The notes under the pieces: model-generated
What the model saw: only the letters and a program-made list of their open reading frames with translations
Databases searched by the model: none
What the model was told of the DNA's origin: nothing
Made by a program: the position numbers and the translations under genes
Shown here: in pieces, positions 17,178 to 26,748 of the stretch
Layout of the letters: each line of letters opens with the position of its first letter
Numbering within the stretch: position 1 is the first letter of the stretch
Origin: Rhodospirillales bacterium
GTDB lineage: Bacteria; Pseudomonadota; Alphaproteobacteria; ATCC43930; CGMCC-115725
Assembly (NCBI GenBank): GCA_947473305.1
Contig: CANJCB010000003.1
Location: forward strand, 1-64,000
Direction of reading: 5' to 3'
DNA length: 64,000 nucleotides

Positions 17178-17646
17178 GCCTCTACTTCGATTCCCATGAA
17201 GAGCGCCCCCGCGCGTCAGACCCGGATCGGCTGTTTACGATGGAAGGGGCAGAACAACAAGTATTCCCGCCCCTGGATTTTCCAGTCTCGTCATTGCGAG
17301 ACGCCCGAAGGGCAACGCGGCAATCCAGAAACCCTCCGCTTGGCTGGCTTTCCTGGATCGCCACGGCCTGCGGCCTCGCGATGACGGCACCAGGGACTTC
17401 TTCATTCCGCTTGTCTCGACGGCAACGGTGACTTAATCGAAATTAAATTGTAACTTATCGACGAATCGGGCCAGCGGCAAAAAACAGCGGATCCCCTAGA
17501 GATCCGGCGCGCTGGCGGCGCACTCCCGGAGGGGTTCGGGACGCGCCCATGAACGAAGTTTAACGGGAAAAGCCAGAAGAAGGAAAAAGAGAGGGGAATT
17601 TTTCCTCGACGGGAGCGTTGTCGGTCTCGTTGGCAAGGGGTTGATC
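17178..17646. other. Intergenic region between divergent galE and ugd
   Basis: These 469 bases contain one repeat family C element (17289-17386) and a leader for ugd that is unusually AT-rich around 17435-17460. No ORF is supported. Sites for both divergent promoters should lie here, but I cannot assign boxes with confidence. Confidence 0.6.
17289..17386. repeat. Repeat family C copy 1 (CGTCATTGCGAG inverted repeat)
   Basis: It begins CGTCATTGCGAGACGCCCG and contains GGCAATCCAG. The right side returns as TTCCTGGATCGCCACGG and ends CCTCGCGATGACG. The two ends are imperfect reverse complements, about 98 bp in total. Related copies lie at 26625, 28197, 41346, 49075 and 50398. Confidence 0.85.
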
Positions 17647-18990
17647 ATGCGGATTGCGGTAATCGGTACAGGTTATGTCGGTCTCGTCTCGGGGGCCTGC
17701 TTCTCGGAATTCGGCGTCTCGGTCACTTGCGTGGACAAGGACGAAGGCAAGATCGCGCGGCTGTTGAAAGGAGAAATCCCGATCTACGAGCCCGGTCTCG
17801 ACCAGCTCGTCGAAAGCAATGTGAAGGCGGGCCGCCTCTCCTTCACCACGGATCTCGCCACCGCCGTGAAAGGCGCCGACGCGGTCTTCATCGCGGTCGG
17901 CACGCCGTCCCGCCGGGGCGACGGCCATGCGGATCTCTCCTATGTCTTCGGTGCAGCCGAGGAAGTCGCACGCGCCTTGACCGGTTATACGGTCGTCGTC
18001 ACCAAGTCGACCGTGCCCGTGGGCACGGGCCGCAAGGTCGCGGAGATCGTCGCCAAGACCCGTCCCGACGCCGCCTTCGATGTCGCCTCCAATCCTGAGT
18101 TCCTGCGCGAAGGCTCGGCCATCGAGGACTTCATGCGGCCCGACCGCGTCGTCATCGGCACCGAGAGCGATAGAGCGCGCGAGATCATGCGCGAGCTTTA
18201 CCGCCCCTTGTTCCTGATCGAGACCCCCATCGTCTTCACGACCGTGGAAACGGCGGAACTCACCAAATACGCCGCCAACAGCTTCCTCGCCGCCAAGATC
18301 TCCTTCATCAACGAGATCGCCGACCTCTGCGAGGCGGTGGGTGCGGATGTGCAGGACGTGGCCCGGGGCATCGGCCTCGACGGCCGCATCGGGCGGAAGT
18401 TTCTCCATGCGGGCCCCGGCTACGGCGGCTCCTGCTTCCCCAAGGATTGCCTGGCGCTGGTCAAGACCGCCCAGGACGCGGGCGCCCCGATCACCATCAT
18501 CGAGACTGTGGTGGGCGTGAACGAGAACCGCAAGCTCCGCATGGCCGACAAGGTCATCAAGGCCTGCGGCGGCAGCGTGAAGAGCAAGACCCTCGCCATT
18601 CTGGGTCTCACCTTCAAGCCCAATACCGACGACATGCGGGACAGCCCCAGCCTCGCCATCATCCCGGCGCTGCAGGCGGCGGGGGCGACGATCCGAGCCT
18701 ATGACCCCGAAGGCATGGAAGAGGCCAAGAAGCTCCTGAAGGACGTGGTCTTCTGCGAGAACGCCTATGAGACCATGGAAGGCTCCGCCGCCCTGGTGCT
18801 CGTGACGGAATGGAACGAGTTCCGCGCGCTGGATCTGGAGCGCGTGAAGAGCCTCCTCCAGAGCCCGACGCTCATCGACCTCCGCAACGTCTACAAGCCG
18901 GAAGAGATGGCCGCACAGGGCTTCTACTACACCAGCATCGGACGGGCCGCGACCGGCCCCGCCCGCGCCCAAAAGCGTCTTACCGCCTAA
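17647..18990 (+). CDS. ugd: UDP-glucose 6-dehydrogenase
   Basis: This 447-residue enzyme oxidises UDP-glucose to UDP-glucuronate with two NAD+. The Rossmann motif [20 protein letters not shown] is at the N-terminus. The nucleophile is Cys263 in [12 protein letters not shown], and the C-terminal UDP-binding domain begins near [17 protein letters not shown]. The ATG at 17647 is preferred over the TTG six bases upstream. UDP-xylose synthase starts 29 bases after its stop, so ugd and uxs form an operon that converts UDP-glucose to UDP-glucuronate to UDP-xylose. Confidence 0.95.
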   Translation: MRIAVIGTGYVGLVSGACFSEFGVSVTCVDKDEGKIARLLKGEIPIYEPGLDQLVESNVKAGRLSFTTDLATAVKGADAVFIAVGTPSRRGDGHADLSYVFGAAEEVARALTGYTVVVTKSTVPVGTGRKVAEIVAKTRPDAAFDVASNPEFLREGSAIEDFMRPDRVVIGTESDRAREIMRELYRPLFLIETPIVFTTVETAELTKYAANSFLAAKISFINEIADLCEAVGADVQDVARGIGLDGRIGRKFLHAGPGYGGSCFPKDCLALVKTAQDAGAPITIIETVVGVNENRKLRMADKVIKACGGSVKSKTLAILGLTFKPNTDDMRDSPSLAIIPALQAAGATIRAYDPEGMEEAKKLLKDVVFCENAYETMEGSAALVLVTEWNEFRALDLERVKSLLQSPTLIDLRNVYKPEEMAAQGFYYTSIGRAATGPARAQKRLTA

Positions 18991-19019
18991 CGCCTTTCCG
19001 CCTAGAGGATGACAAGGTT

Positions 19020-20009
19020 ATGAGTGTCACGAAGAAGCGTATTCTCGTTACCGGCGGCGCCGGGTTCCTGGGCTCCCACCTCTGCGAGCGGCTGCTCGGC
19101 GAGGGGAACGACGTGCTCTGCGTCGACAACTACTTCACGGGGCGGAAAGACAATATCGCGCATCTCCTCCAGAACCCCAATTTCGAGGCGATGCGCCACG
19201 ATGTCTGCTTCCCGCTCTATGTGGAAGTGGACGAGATCTACAACCTCGCCTGCCCCGCCTCGCCGGTGCATTACCAGTTCGATCCCGTGCAGACCACCAA
19301 GACCAGCGTCTTGGGCGCGATCAACATGCTGGGCCTGGCCAAGCGGGTCCGCGCCAAGATCTTCCAGGCCTCGACCTCGGAAGTCTATGGCGACCCGAGC
19401 GTCCATCCCCAGCGCGAGGAATATCGCGGCAACGTCAATCCCATCGGCCCCCGCGCCTGCTACGACGAGGGCAAGCGCGTCGCCGAGACCTTGTTCTTCG
19501 ACTATCACCGCCAGCACAAGCTCCGCATCCGCGTCGCCCGGATCTTCAACACCTATGGGCCGCGCATGCATCCCAACGACGGCCGCGTGGTGTCGAACTT
19601 CATCGTCCAGGCGCTGAAGGACGAGCCGATCACGGTCTATGGCAACGGCGAACAGACCCGCGCCTTCTGCTATTGCGACGACCTCCTAGAAGGCTGGGTC
19701 CGCCTGATGGCCGCTCCCGACGATGTGACGGGACCGATCAACATCGGCAATCCGGTGGAAACCACGGTCCGCGAATTGGCCGAGAAGATCATCCAGCTCG
19801 TCGGCTCGCGCTCCAAGATCGTCACCCGTCCCTTGCCCATCGACGACCCGACCCAACGCTGCCCCGACATCAGCCGCGCGCGCAACCTGCTGGACTGGGA
19901 GCCGCGGGTGCCACTGGAAGTCGGCCTGGAAAAGACGATTGCCTATTTCGACCGGCTGCTGGTCGAGAGCGGCGAGAAGGCGGCGTCGGTGACGCGGCTC
20001 AGGGCGTAA
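19020..20009 (+). CDS. uxs: UDP-glucuronate decarboxylase (UDP-xylose synthase)
   Basis: This 329-residue extended SDR has the N-terminal motif [19 protein letters not shown]. Conserved segments include [13 protein letters not shown] and [11 protein letters not shown], and the catalytic pair is Tyr148/Lys152 in [29 protein letters not shown] and [10 protein letters not shown] are UXS-type segments. The enzyme oxidatively decarboxylates UDP-glucuronate and reduces the 4-keto intermediate to UDP-xylose. The start ATG at 19020 follows GACAAGG. The gene directly follows ugd. Pairing with the 4-epimerase at 25533 means UDP-glucuronate can branch to UDP-xylose or UDP-galacturonate. Confidence 0.92.
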   Translation: MSVTKKRILVTGGAGFLGSHLCERLLGEGNDVLCVDNYFTGRKDNIAHLLQNPNFEAMRHDVCFPLYVEVDEIYNLACPASPVHYQFDPVQTTKTSVLGAINMLGLAKRVRAKIFQASTSEVYGDPSVHPQREEYRGNVNPIGPRACYDEGKRVAETLFFDYHRQHKLRIRVARIFNTYGPRMHPNDGRVVSNFIVQALKDEPITVYGNGEQTRAFCYCDDLLEGWVRLMAAPDDVTGPINIGNPVETTVRELAEKIIQLVGSRSKIVTRPLPIDDPTQRCPDISRARNLLDWEPRVPLEVGLEKTIAYFDRLLVESGEKAASVTRLRA

Positions 20010-20040
20010 AGCCCGGCTGTCTATCGACGCACAGATCTGA

Positions 20041-20193
20041 AGTCCTTCTCCGCCCCTTGGGGGGAGAAGGATTTAGGATGAGGTGGGGCGAGGGCGCTGA
20101 GGCGCCGGAGCATCTCGCCACCTGAGAAACCTACCTCACCCTCCCCGCTTCGCGGGTCCCCTCCCTCTCCCTCCGCAAGCGGCCGGAGAGGGA
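20041..20193 (+). repeat. Repeat family A copy 2
   Basis: The first stem is CTTCTCC / GGAGAAG around a GC-rich loop, followed by GATTTAGGATGAGGTGG. A nested structure follows: outer GGCGAG / CTCGCC encloses inner GGCGC-TGAG-GCGCC. The element ends with a CTACCTCACCCTCCCCGC arm and CTCCGCAAGCGGCCGGAG. It lies between convergent uxs and the UbiB-like gene. Confidence 0.85.
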
Positions 20194-20201
20194 CTCCCTG
20201 C

Positions 20202-21542
20202 CTACTCCGCCCCAGGCAATCCCACCGCCTTCAGCGCCTTCGCCTGGCGTTTCGCCAGCGTCTCCACGTCGAAATCCTGGATCAGTTCGTGGAAGAGGCG
20301 GTACCAGTTCACCTCCGCCTTCAGCCGGAAGAACACCGAACCTAAGCCAATCGCCGCGCGGTCCATGAAGACGAATTCCCGCGGAGGCTTCACACCGCCT
20401 AGACGCCGCACGTCGCGGTGGACGGTTTCGGCCACGTCGCGGCCATAGACGCCGGTTTCCTTTTCCTGGATGCGGCGGACCCGGTCCTCCAGCAGCGGCG
20501 CATAGACGAAATGCGCCCAGCGGTTCAAGACCTCGACCATCTCCGAACTCAGGTCCTTGAAGCCCCAGGTCTCATAGGCATGAACGGCCAGATCCCGGTC
20601 GTTCCGGTCCAGCGCGTGGTAGAGGTCGATCACCCCCCGCACGAAGGAGGGCCGGAAAACCCGGATGCAGCCGAAATCCAAGAGGTTCACCCCCTGGTCC
20701 GCCCGCACCGTGTAATTCCCCAGATGCGGGTCGCCGTGGATCGTCCCATAGCCATAGAAGGGCACGTACCAGGCGCGGAACATGTTGTGGGCGATGGCGT
20801 TGCGCTGCTCCAGCGGCGCGCTCTCCGCCTACACCATGGGCGTGCCCTCGAGCCAGCTCATGGTGAGCAACCGCTTCGTCGAGAGATCGGAGAAGGGCTC
20901 CGGCACGGAAACCCCCGCCTCGCCTTTCAAGGCGGCGCGGTAGAAGCGCATGTGCTTTGCTTCCCGCTCGTAGTCCAATTCCTCGCGCAGCCGGTCGGCG
21001 ATTTCCTTATGGATCTCGTCGGTGGTGATCGCCTTATCCATGCGCTCGTAGAGCGACATGATGAGCTTCAACTGCTTCAGGTCCGCTTCGACCGCCGAGC
21101 CCATGTCGGGATATTGGAGCTTGCAGGCGAGATCCTCTCCCTCCGGCCCCACCGCCCGGTGCACCTGGCCCAATGAGGCGGCCTTCACCGCCTCATGCTC
21201 GAAGCTCCGAAAGCGCTTCTGCCAGTCCGGCCCCAATTCCCCCTGCATCCGGCGCTTCACGAAAGGCCAGCCCATGGCGGGGGCGTTGGATTGCAGCTCC
21301 GCCAATTCGTTGGCGTATTCCTTGGGCACCGCGTCGGGGATGGTGGCGAGCAATTGCGCCACCTTCATCAAGGGTCCCTTCAGACCCCCCAGCGCAGCCT
21401 TCAAATCCGACGCATGGCGCTCCCGGTCGAGCGACATGCCCAGGTACCGCTCGCCCGCCAGCCGCGCCGCGAGGCCCCCCACCGCCGACCCAACCTGGGC
21501 GTAGCGGCGGACCCGCCCGCCCAGGGAATTGTCATCGGCCAA
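20202..21542 (-). pseudogene. ABC1/UbiB-family atypical kinase interrupted by an in-frame amber codon
   Basis: The 447-codon frame is open from the ATG at 21542 except for one TAG at 20829-20831, then continues in the same frame to the stop at 20202. The N-terminal part holds KGPLMKVAQLLATIPDAVP (the KxGQ-type ABC1 motif, near 55-73) and VKAASLGQVHRA, the Ala-rich ATP loop. After the amber come HGDPHLGNY (catalytic loop) and LLDFGCIRVF (DFG metal loop). Both catalytic halves are needed, so this is a broken or readthrough-dependent copy. The family supports ubiquinone synthesis or lipid handling. It lies 3 bases after pepF and is probably co-transcribed with it. Confidence 0.85.
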
Positions 21543-21545
21543 AGG

Positions 21546-23336
21546 CTAGCCCATCGCTTCGAGTTCGGTGATAAAGCCCGAGACGACCGAGAGCCCCTTG
21601 CGCCAGAACTGCGGGTCCGAGGCGTCGAGGCCGAAGGGGGCCAGCAACTCCTTGTGCCGCTTGGTCCCGCCCGCCCGCAGCATGTCGAGATACTTCTCGG
21701 CGAAGCCCTCCTCGGCGTCCTGGTAGACCGCATAGAGAGAGTTCACCAGGCAATCCCCGAAGGCATAGGCATAGACATAGAAGGGCGTATGGATGAAGTG
21801 GGGGATATAGGCCCAATACCACTTGTATTCGTCGTCGAAGCGGATCGCCGGCCCCAGGCTCTCGCCCTGCACGCTCATCCAGACCTCGCCGATCTTTTCC
21901 GGCGTCAATTCGCCCTGGCGGCGCGCGTCGTGGAGGCGGCGCTCGTATTCGACGAAGGCGATCTGGCGGATCACCGTGTTGAGCATATCCTCGACCTTGC
22001 CCGCCAGCATGATCTTGCGACGGACCGGATCGGTCTCGGCCGCCAGCATGGCGCGGAAAGTCAGCATCTCGCCGAAGACCGAGGCCGTCTCCGCCAGGGT
22101 CAGCGGCGTGTCGGACATCAGCGGCCCCTGGGGACCTGCCAACACCTGATGGACGCCATGGCCCAGCTCATGGGCCAGCGTCATCACGTCCCGCGTCTTG
22201 CCCTGGTAGTTGAGCAGGAGATAGGGATGGACCGAGGGTACGGTCGGATGGGCGAAGGCCCCCGGCGACTTCGCGGGTCGCGTCGGCGCGTCGATCCAGT
22301 TCTTGTCGAAGAAGATCTTGCCGATGTTCGCCATGTCTTTCGAGAAAGCGCCATAGGCTTTGAGCACCGTGGATTCGGCCTCGGCCCAGGGGATGACCCG
22401 GTCGTGGTCCTCGGGCAGCGGCGCGTTGCGGTCCCAATAGGGCATCTGCGTGACGCCCATCCACTTGGCCTTCAGCTTGTAATAGCGGTGGGAAAGATCG
22501 CCATAGGAGGAGGTGACGGCGGCGATCAGCGCCTCCACCACCTCGTCCTCGACGAAGTTGGAGAGGTTGCGGGCGGAAATGGGCTTGGCGAAATGCCGCC
22601 AGCGGTCCTCGACTTCCTTGTCCTTGGCGAGGGTATTGGTGATGAGGGCGAAGGTCTTGGCATTGCTGCCGAAAACCGCGCCGACCGACTTGGCGGCGGC
22701 TTCCCGAACCTTGGGGTCATTGTCGGAGAGGAGATGCAGCGCCTCGGCGCTCGAAAGCTCCTTGCCGAGGACCGGGAACTTCAACCCCGCCACCGTCTCC
22801 TCGAAAAGCCGCGCCCAGGCGGATTTGCCGGTGATGGATTTCTCGTGCAGAAGCTTTTCAAGCTCGTCCGGAAGCTGATGGGGACGCCAGGCGCGGGTGT
22901 CGCGCAGCCAGGGGCCGTAATGGGCGAGTTCCGGGGCCTTCAGCTTTTCGTCGAGGGCCGCGTCCTCGATCCGGTTGATTTCCAGCCCAAAGAACAGAAG
23001 CTCGGTGGAGATGTCGTTCACCCGCTCCTGCATGTTCTGATAGAAGCTGCCGATCTCGGGATCGATCATGTCGCCGGAATAGAGCAGCGAGGCAAAGCTC
23101 ATGATCCGGCCGAGCTTGTCCTGGATCGCCTCATAGTCGCGGATGGCCTGACCGAGATCCTTGCCGGAGAGCCCGTCAAGCTTGCCCTGGTATTTCTTGG
23201 CGAAAGCCGAAGCATCCTTGGCCGATTGCTCTAGGTCCCTCGTGATCTCCGGACTGTCGCGGCCGGGGTAGAGATCCGCGAGGTTCCATTCCGGGAGCTT
23301 GCCCAATTGAGCTTCGGTCGTTTCCGCTGCGGCCAT
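21546..23336 (-). CDS. pepF: Oligoendopeptidase F (M3B metallopeptidase)
   Basis: This 596-residue zinc peptidase cleaves short cytoplasmic peptides. The zinc site HELGH is in MTLAHELGHGVHQVL near residue 385. The third-ligand helix ETASVFGEM follows about 25 residues later, and the helical N-terminal M3 domain is complete. The ATG at 23336 follows AAGGAGACACAC. The UbiB-like gene starts three bases downstream of its stop. No signal peptide is present. Confidence 0.94.
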   Translation of the reverse strand: MAAAETTEAQLGKLPEWNLADLYPGRDSPEITRDLEQSAKDASAFAKKYQGKLDGLSGKDLGQAIRDYEAIQDKLGRIMSFASLLYSGDMIDPEIGSFYQNMQERVNDISTELLFFGLEINRIEDAALDEKLKAPELAHYGPWLRDTRAWRPHQLPDELEKLLHEKSITGKSAWARLFEETVAGLKFPVLGKELSSAEALHLLSDNDPKVREAAAKSVGAVFGSNAKTFALITNTLAKDKEVEDRWRHFAKPISARNLSNFVEDEVVEALIAAVTSSYGDLSHRYYKLKAKWMGVTQMPYWDRNAPLPEDHDRVIPWAEAESTVLKAYGAFSKDMANIGKIFFDKNWIDAPTRPAKSPGAFAHPTVPSVHPYLLLNYQGKTRDVMTLAHELGHGVHQVLAGPQGPLMSDTPLTLAETASVFGEMLTFRAMLAAETDPVRRKIMLAGKVEDMLNTVIRQIAFVEYERRLHDARRQGELTPEKIGEVWMSVQGESLGPAIRFDDEYKWYWAYIPHFIHTPFYVYAYAFGDCLVNSLYAVYQDAEEGFAEKYLDMLRAGGTKRHKELLAPFGLDASDPQFWRKGLSVVSGFITELEAMG

Positions 23337-23466
23337 GTGTGTCTCCTTGAGGGAGCCTTGCATATAGGCTGGCGGCGGGGTCCTGCCAAGCGACGGCGGG
23401 CAACAACCCTCACTGTCCTTCACCTCTGTCCGTCAAGACCGACCATGACGGTCTTTGAGGAAGGCC

Positions 23467-23552
23467 CGTGGGGCGGAAAAGCGATAGCGTCTTCCGCCGT
23501 CCTTCCACCGCCCCATCGTTTGGCGGAAGGCGCTGCGCTTTTCCGCCCTACG
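23467..23552. repeat. Repeat family B copy 1 (GGGCGGAAAAGC inverted repeat)
   Basis: The left arm is GGGGCGGAAAAGCGATAGCG with TCTTCCGCC. The right arm is GGCGGAAGGCGCTGCGC with TTTTCCGCCCTACG. It is an 86-bp near-palindrome in the 279-base gap between divergent pepF and the acyl-CoA synthetase. Copies 2-4 lie at 33442, 46369 and 50301. Confidence 0.9.
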
Positions 23553-23615
23553 TTGCGGTGCGGGCGCCAAACCCGTAAAACCAATCGCCAAGCACCGGGC
23601 GCAACGAGAGGCTTC

Positions 23616-25364
23616 ATGGATTACCGCAGCTGTCCCAACCTCGCCCATATGTTCTTCCAGGAAGCGGCGCGGCAGGGGGACAAGCCCTTCCTCTGGGCCA
23701 AGAAGGACGGCGTCTATCGCTCCATGAGCTGGCGCGAGGCGGCGGCTGAGGTCAGCGCCCTGTCGCGGGGCTTGCGCACCTTCGGCCTGAAGCCCGGCGA
23801 CCGGATCGGGCTTGTCTCGGAGAACCGGCCGGAATGGATGCTGGCGGATCTGGCGATCATGGCCTCGGGCGCGATCACGGTTCCCGCCTATGTCACCAAT
23901 ACGGTGGAGGACCACCGCCACGTCCTCTCCAGCAGCGGGGCCAAGGTCGTCATCGTCTCCACATCGGCGCTGGCGGAGCGGGTGATCCCGGCGGCCGATC
24001 AGGTCGAGAGCATCACCCATGTGGTGACCATCGAGGAGCCCCGGAAAGGCCAGCTCTCCCGGGCCGAGCATTTCACCTGGGAGAAGCTCCAGAAATACGG
24101 CCTGACCTTCCACGACGACGCCGCCGAGATGGCGGCCCGGGCCAAGCGCGACGATATCGCCTGCCTGATCTATACCTCCGGCACGGGCGGGGTCCCGAAG
24201 GGGGTCATGCTGACCCATGGCAACATCCTGGCCAATTGCCTCGGCGCCTATAAGCTGTTGGAGACCATCGGGCTCGGCGACGAGGTCTTCCTCTGCTTCC
24301 TACCCTTGTCGCATTCCTACGAGCATACGGCCGGGATGATGTTTCCGATCTCGCTGGGCGCGCAGATCTATTTCGCCGAGGGCGCCGATACGCTGGCCGC
24401 CAATATGGTGGAGGTGAAGCCCACCATCATGACCGCCGTGCCACGGCTTTACGAAGCGCTCCACCAGCGCATCCTGAAGGGCGTCGAACGGCAAGGCGGC
24501 GTCAAGGCCAAGCTCTTCCACCGCGCGGTCACGGTGGGGTCGAAACGCTGGACAGAGGGGCTGAAACCGAGCCTCCTCGATCTCACCTACGACTGGCTGC
24601 TCGATATCCTTGTCAGGAAGAAGGTGGCCGAGCGCTTCGGCGGACGCTTGAAGGCCATGGTCTCCGGCGGCGCGCCCTTGAACCCGGAGATCGGGCGCTT
24701 CTTCCTGTCGCTGGGGATAAGGCTGCTCCAGGGCTATGGCCAGACCGAGACCTCGCCGGTGATCAGCGCCAATCCCCCCACCCGCATCCGCATCGAAACC
24801 GTGGGTCCGCCCGTCGAGGGCGTCGAGGTCAAGATCGCCGAGGACGGCGAGATCCTGGTGCGCGGCGAGCTGGTGATGAAGGGCTATTGGAACGACCCGG
24901 AAGCCACGGCGCGGACGGTCATGGACGGCTGGCTCCATACCGGCGACATCGGGGTGATCGACCCCGACGGCTATATCCGCATCACCGACCGGAAGAAGGA
25001 CTTCATCAAGAATTCCGGCGGCGACATGGTCTCCCCCGCCAAGATCGAGGGCCAGCTGACGATGCAGCCCGAGATCCTGCAAGCCATGGTCTTCGGCGAC
25101 CGCCGACCTTTTCTGGTGGCGGTGATCGTCCCCGACGCGGAACACCTCAAGGGCAAGGACGAGGCCGCGATCAGAACGGAAATCCAGGCCGCCATGCGCC
25201 GCGCCAACGGGGACCTCGCCCCCATCGAGCGGGTGAGGCATTTCATCCTGGCGACGGAGCCTTTCTCGACCGCCAACGGCCAGATGACGCCGACCCTGAA
25301 GATCAAGCGCTTCGCGATCCGGGAGGTCTATGGGGATGCGCTGACGGCGTTGTATGAGAAGTAG
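23616..25364 (+). CDS. AMP-forming long-chain acyl-CoA synthetase
   Basis: This 582-residue ANL-superfamily enzyme activates a carboxylic acid as acyl-AMP and then acyl-CoA. The P-loop YTSGTGGVPKGVMLTHGN lies near residues 187-204, GYGQTETSPVIS near 372, and the hinge/C-terminal motif GWLHTGDIGVIDPDGYIRI near 430 with DRKKDFIKNSGG. The sequence resembles the FadD15-type AMP-binding ligases, which use long-chain fatty acids, but substrate cannot be fixed here. The ATG at 23616 follows GAGAGG; the frame is open further upstream but contains the repeat. Confidence 0.88.
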   Translation: MDYRSCPNLAHMFFQEAARQGDKPFLWAKKDGVYRSMSWREAAAEVSALSRGLRTFGLKPGDRIGLVSENRPEWMLADLAIMASGAITVPAYVTNTVEDHRHVLSSSGAKVVIVSTSALAERVIPAADQVESITHVVTIEEPRKGQLSRAEHFTWEKLQKYGLTFHDDAAEMAARAKRDDIACLIYTSGTGGVPKGVMLTHGNILANCLGAYKLLETIGLGDEVFLCFLPLSHSYEHTAGMMFPISLGAQIYFAEGADTLAANMVEVKPTIMTAVPRLYEALHQRILKGVERQGGVKAKLFHRAVTVGSKRWTEGLKPSLLDLTYDWLLDILVRKKVAERFGGRLKAMVSGGAPLNPEIGRFFLSLGIRLLQGYGQTETSPVISANPPTRIRIETVGPPVEGVEVKIAEDGEILVRGELVMKGYWNDPEATARTVMDGWLHTGDIGVIDPDGYIRITDRKKDFIKNSGGDMVSPAKIEGQLTMQPEILQAMVFGDRRPFLVAVIVPDAEHLKGKDEAAIRTEIQAAMRRANGDLAPIERVRHFILATEPFSTANGQMTPTLKIKRFAIREVYGDALTALYEK

Positions 25365-25409
25365 GGATGAGGCGCGCGGAACTCGATGCCTCCCCCCCCC
25401 CTCTCTGAA

Positions 25410-25490
25410 CGTCATCCTCGGATTTAGTCCGAGGATCCACGAAGGTGTTTGCCAGCCATCTGGATCCTAGGGCCAAGCCCTAGGATGACG
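25410..25490. repeat. Repeat family D copy 1 (CGTCATCC...GGATGACG inverted repeat)
   Basis: The outer arms ACGTCATCC and GGATGACGG enclose two inner hairpins, CCTCGGATTTAGTCCGAGG and CCTAGGGCCAAGCCCTAGG. It lies between convergent genes. Family D recurs as a cleaner copy at 54835 and as collapsed fragments at 29398 and 36407. Confidence 0.85.
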
Positions 25491-25532
25491 GATGGAGAGG
25501 TGGTGAGAGCGGGGCAAAGTCGAAAACGCGCC

Positions 25533-26510
25533 TCAAACCCCGTGATACCCCCGGTACCACTCCACGAACTTCGGCAAGCCCTCCTCGATCGAGGTCTTGG
25601 GCTCGAAGCCGAAATCCCGTGAGGTGGCGGTGATATCCGCATAGGTCGCGGCGACGTCGCCGGGTTGCATCGGGGCGAGTTGCACCACGGCCTTCTTCCC
25701 CGCCGCCTTTTCCAGCACCGCGAGGAAATGCTTCAACTCCTCGCAGCGGTTGTTGCCGATGTTGTAGATCCGATAGGGGGGCTCGCCTTTATCTTCGGGC
25801 GGCCGGTCGAGGCAGCCCAGGACCCCCGCCACCACATCGTCGATAAAAGTGAAATCCCGCCGCATCTCGCCGTTGTTGAAGAGCTGGATCGGCTTGCCCT
25901 CGAAGATCGCCTTGATGAAGATCCAGGCCGCCATGTCGGGTCGGCCCCAGGGACCATAGACCGTGAAGAACCTCAGACCCGTTATCGGCAGGCGGAAGAG
26001 ATGCGAATAGCTGTAGCTCATCAGCTCGTCCGCCTTCTTGGTGGCGGCATAGAGCGATTGCGGCGTGTCCACAGGATCCTCGACCGCGAAGGGCAGCTTG
26101 GTATTGCCGCCATAGACCGAGGAGGAACTGGCGAAGACGAGATGCTTCAACCCTTTGAGGTGCCGCCCGGCCTCCAGCACTTCCAGGTGGCCGGCGATAT
26201 TGGCGGCCACATAGGCATGGGGATCGATGAGCGAATGGCGCACGCCCGCCTGGGCCGCGAGATGAATGATCCGGTCGATGCCGGGATGGTCCTTCACCGC
26301 CGCCGCCAGGCCTCCGCGCTCGGCGAGATCGACCTTGTGGAAGCGGAATCCCTTGAGATCACGCAGGCCCACGAGCCGCGCCTCCTTCAGCGAGGGATCG
26401 TAATAGGAATTGAGATTGTCGATCCCGACGACCTCTTCCCCCCGGCGCAACAGGGCTCTTGCCGTGTGATATCCGATGAAACCGGCGGCGCCGGTGAGGA
26501 GGACTGTCAT
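25533..26510 (-). CDS. UDP-glucuronate 4-epimerase (LpsL/GAE type)
   Basis: The 325-residue extended SDR protein starts with MTVLLTGAAGFIGYHTARALL. It has GIDNLNSYYDPSLKEARL, the signature of the UDP-glucuronate 4-epimerase subgroup, and LAAQAGVRHSL. The catalytic region is SSSSVYGGN with the YAATKK lysine. FTVYGPWGRPDMA is also typical. The product is UDP-galacturonate. It is 5 kb from ugd, which makes its substrate. It could be an epimerase of another UDP-uronic acid, but the DPSLKEARL loop supports the assignment. Confidence 0.88.
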   Translation of the reverse strand: MTVLLTGAAGFIGYHTARALLRRGEEVVGIDNLNSYYDPSLKEARLVGLRDLKGFRFHKVDLAERGGLAAAVKDHPGIDRIIHLAAQAGVRHSLIDPHAYVAANIAGHLEVLEAGRHLKGLKHLVFASSSSVYGGNTKLPFAVEDPVDTPQSLYAATKKADELMSYSYSHLFRLPITGLRFFTVYGPWGRPDMAAWIFIKAIFEGKPIQLFNNGEMRRDFTFIDDVVAGVLGCLDRPPEDKGEPPYRIYNIGNNRCEELKHFLAVLEKAAGKKAVVQLAPMQPGDVAATYADITATSRDFGFEPKTSIEEGLPKFVEWYRGYHGV

Positions 26511-26624
26511 CTAGGCTCGTTTCTGCCCCATTCGTCGAGACAGCTATATAGCGACGCTTTGTGGCAAAAACACTCCAGTCTTGAACAGTCCAGACGAGGT
26601 GGTGAGAAGAGATCCCTCTCTTGT

Positions 26625-26726
26625 CGTCATCGCGAGACCGCGAAGCGGTCGTGGCGATCCAGGGAATCCTGCAAGCGGTGGGTTTCTGGATTCCCGCGCG
26701 TCCCTTCGGGCCACTCGCAATGACGG
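26625..26726. repeat. Repeat family C copy 2
   Basis: The left end is CGTCATCGCGAGACCGCG with GTGGCGATCCAGGGAATCC. The right end is TTTCTGGATTCCCGCGC with GGGCCACTCGCAATGACGG. It lies in the 238-base gap upstream of the 4-epimerase. The rest of that gap shows nothing else I can support. Confidence 0.8.
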
Positions 26727-26748
26727 TGGTGGTATTTTTCAAAGCCTC

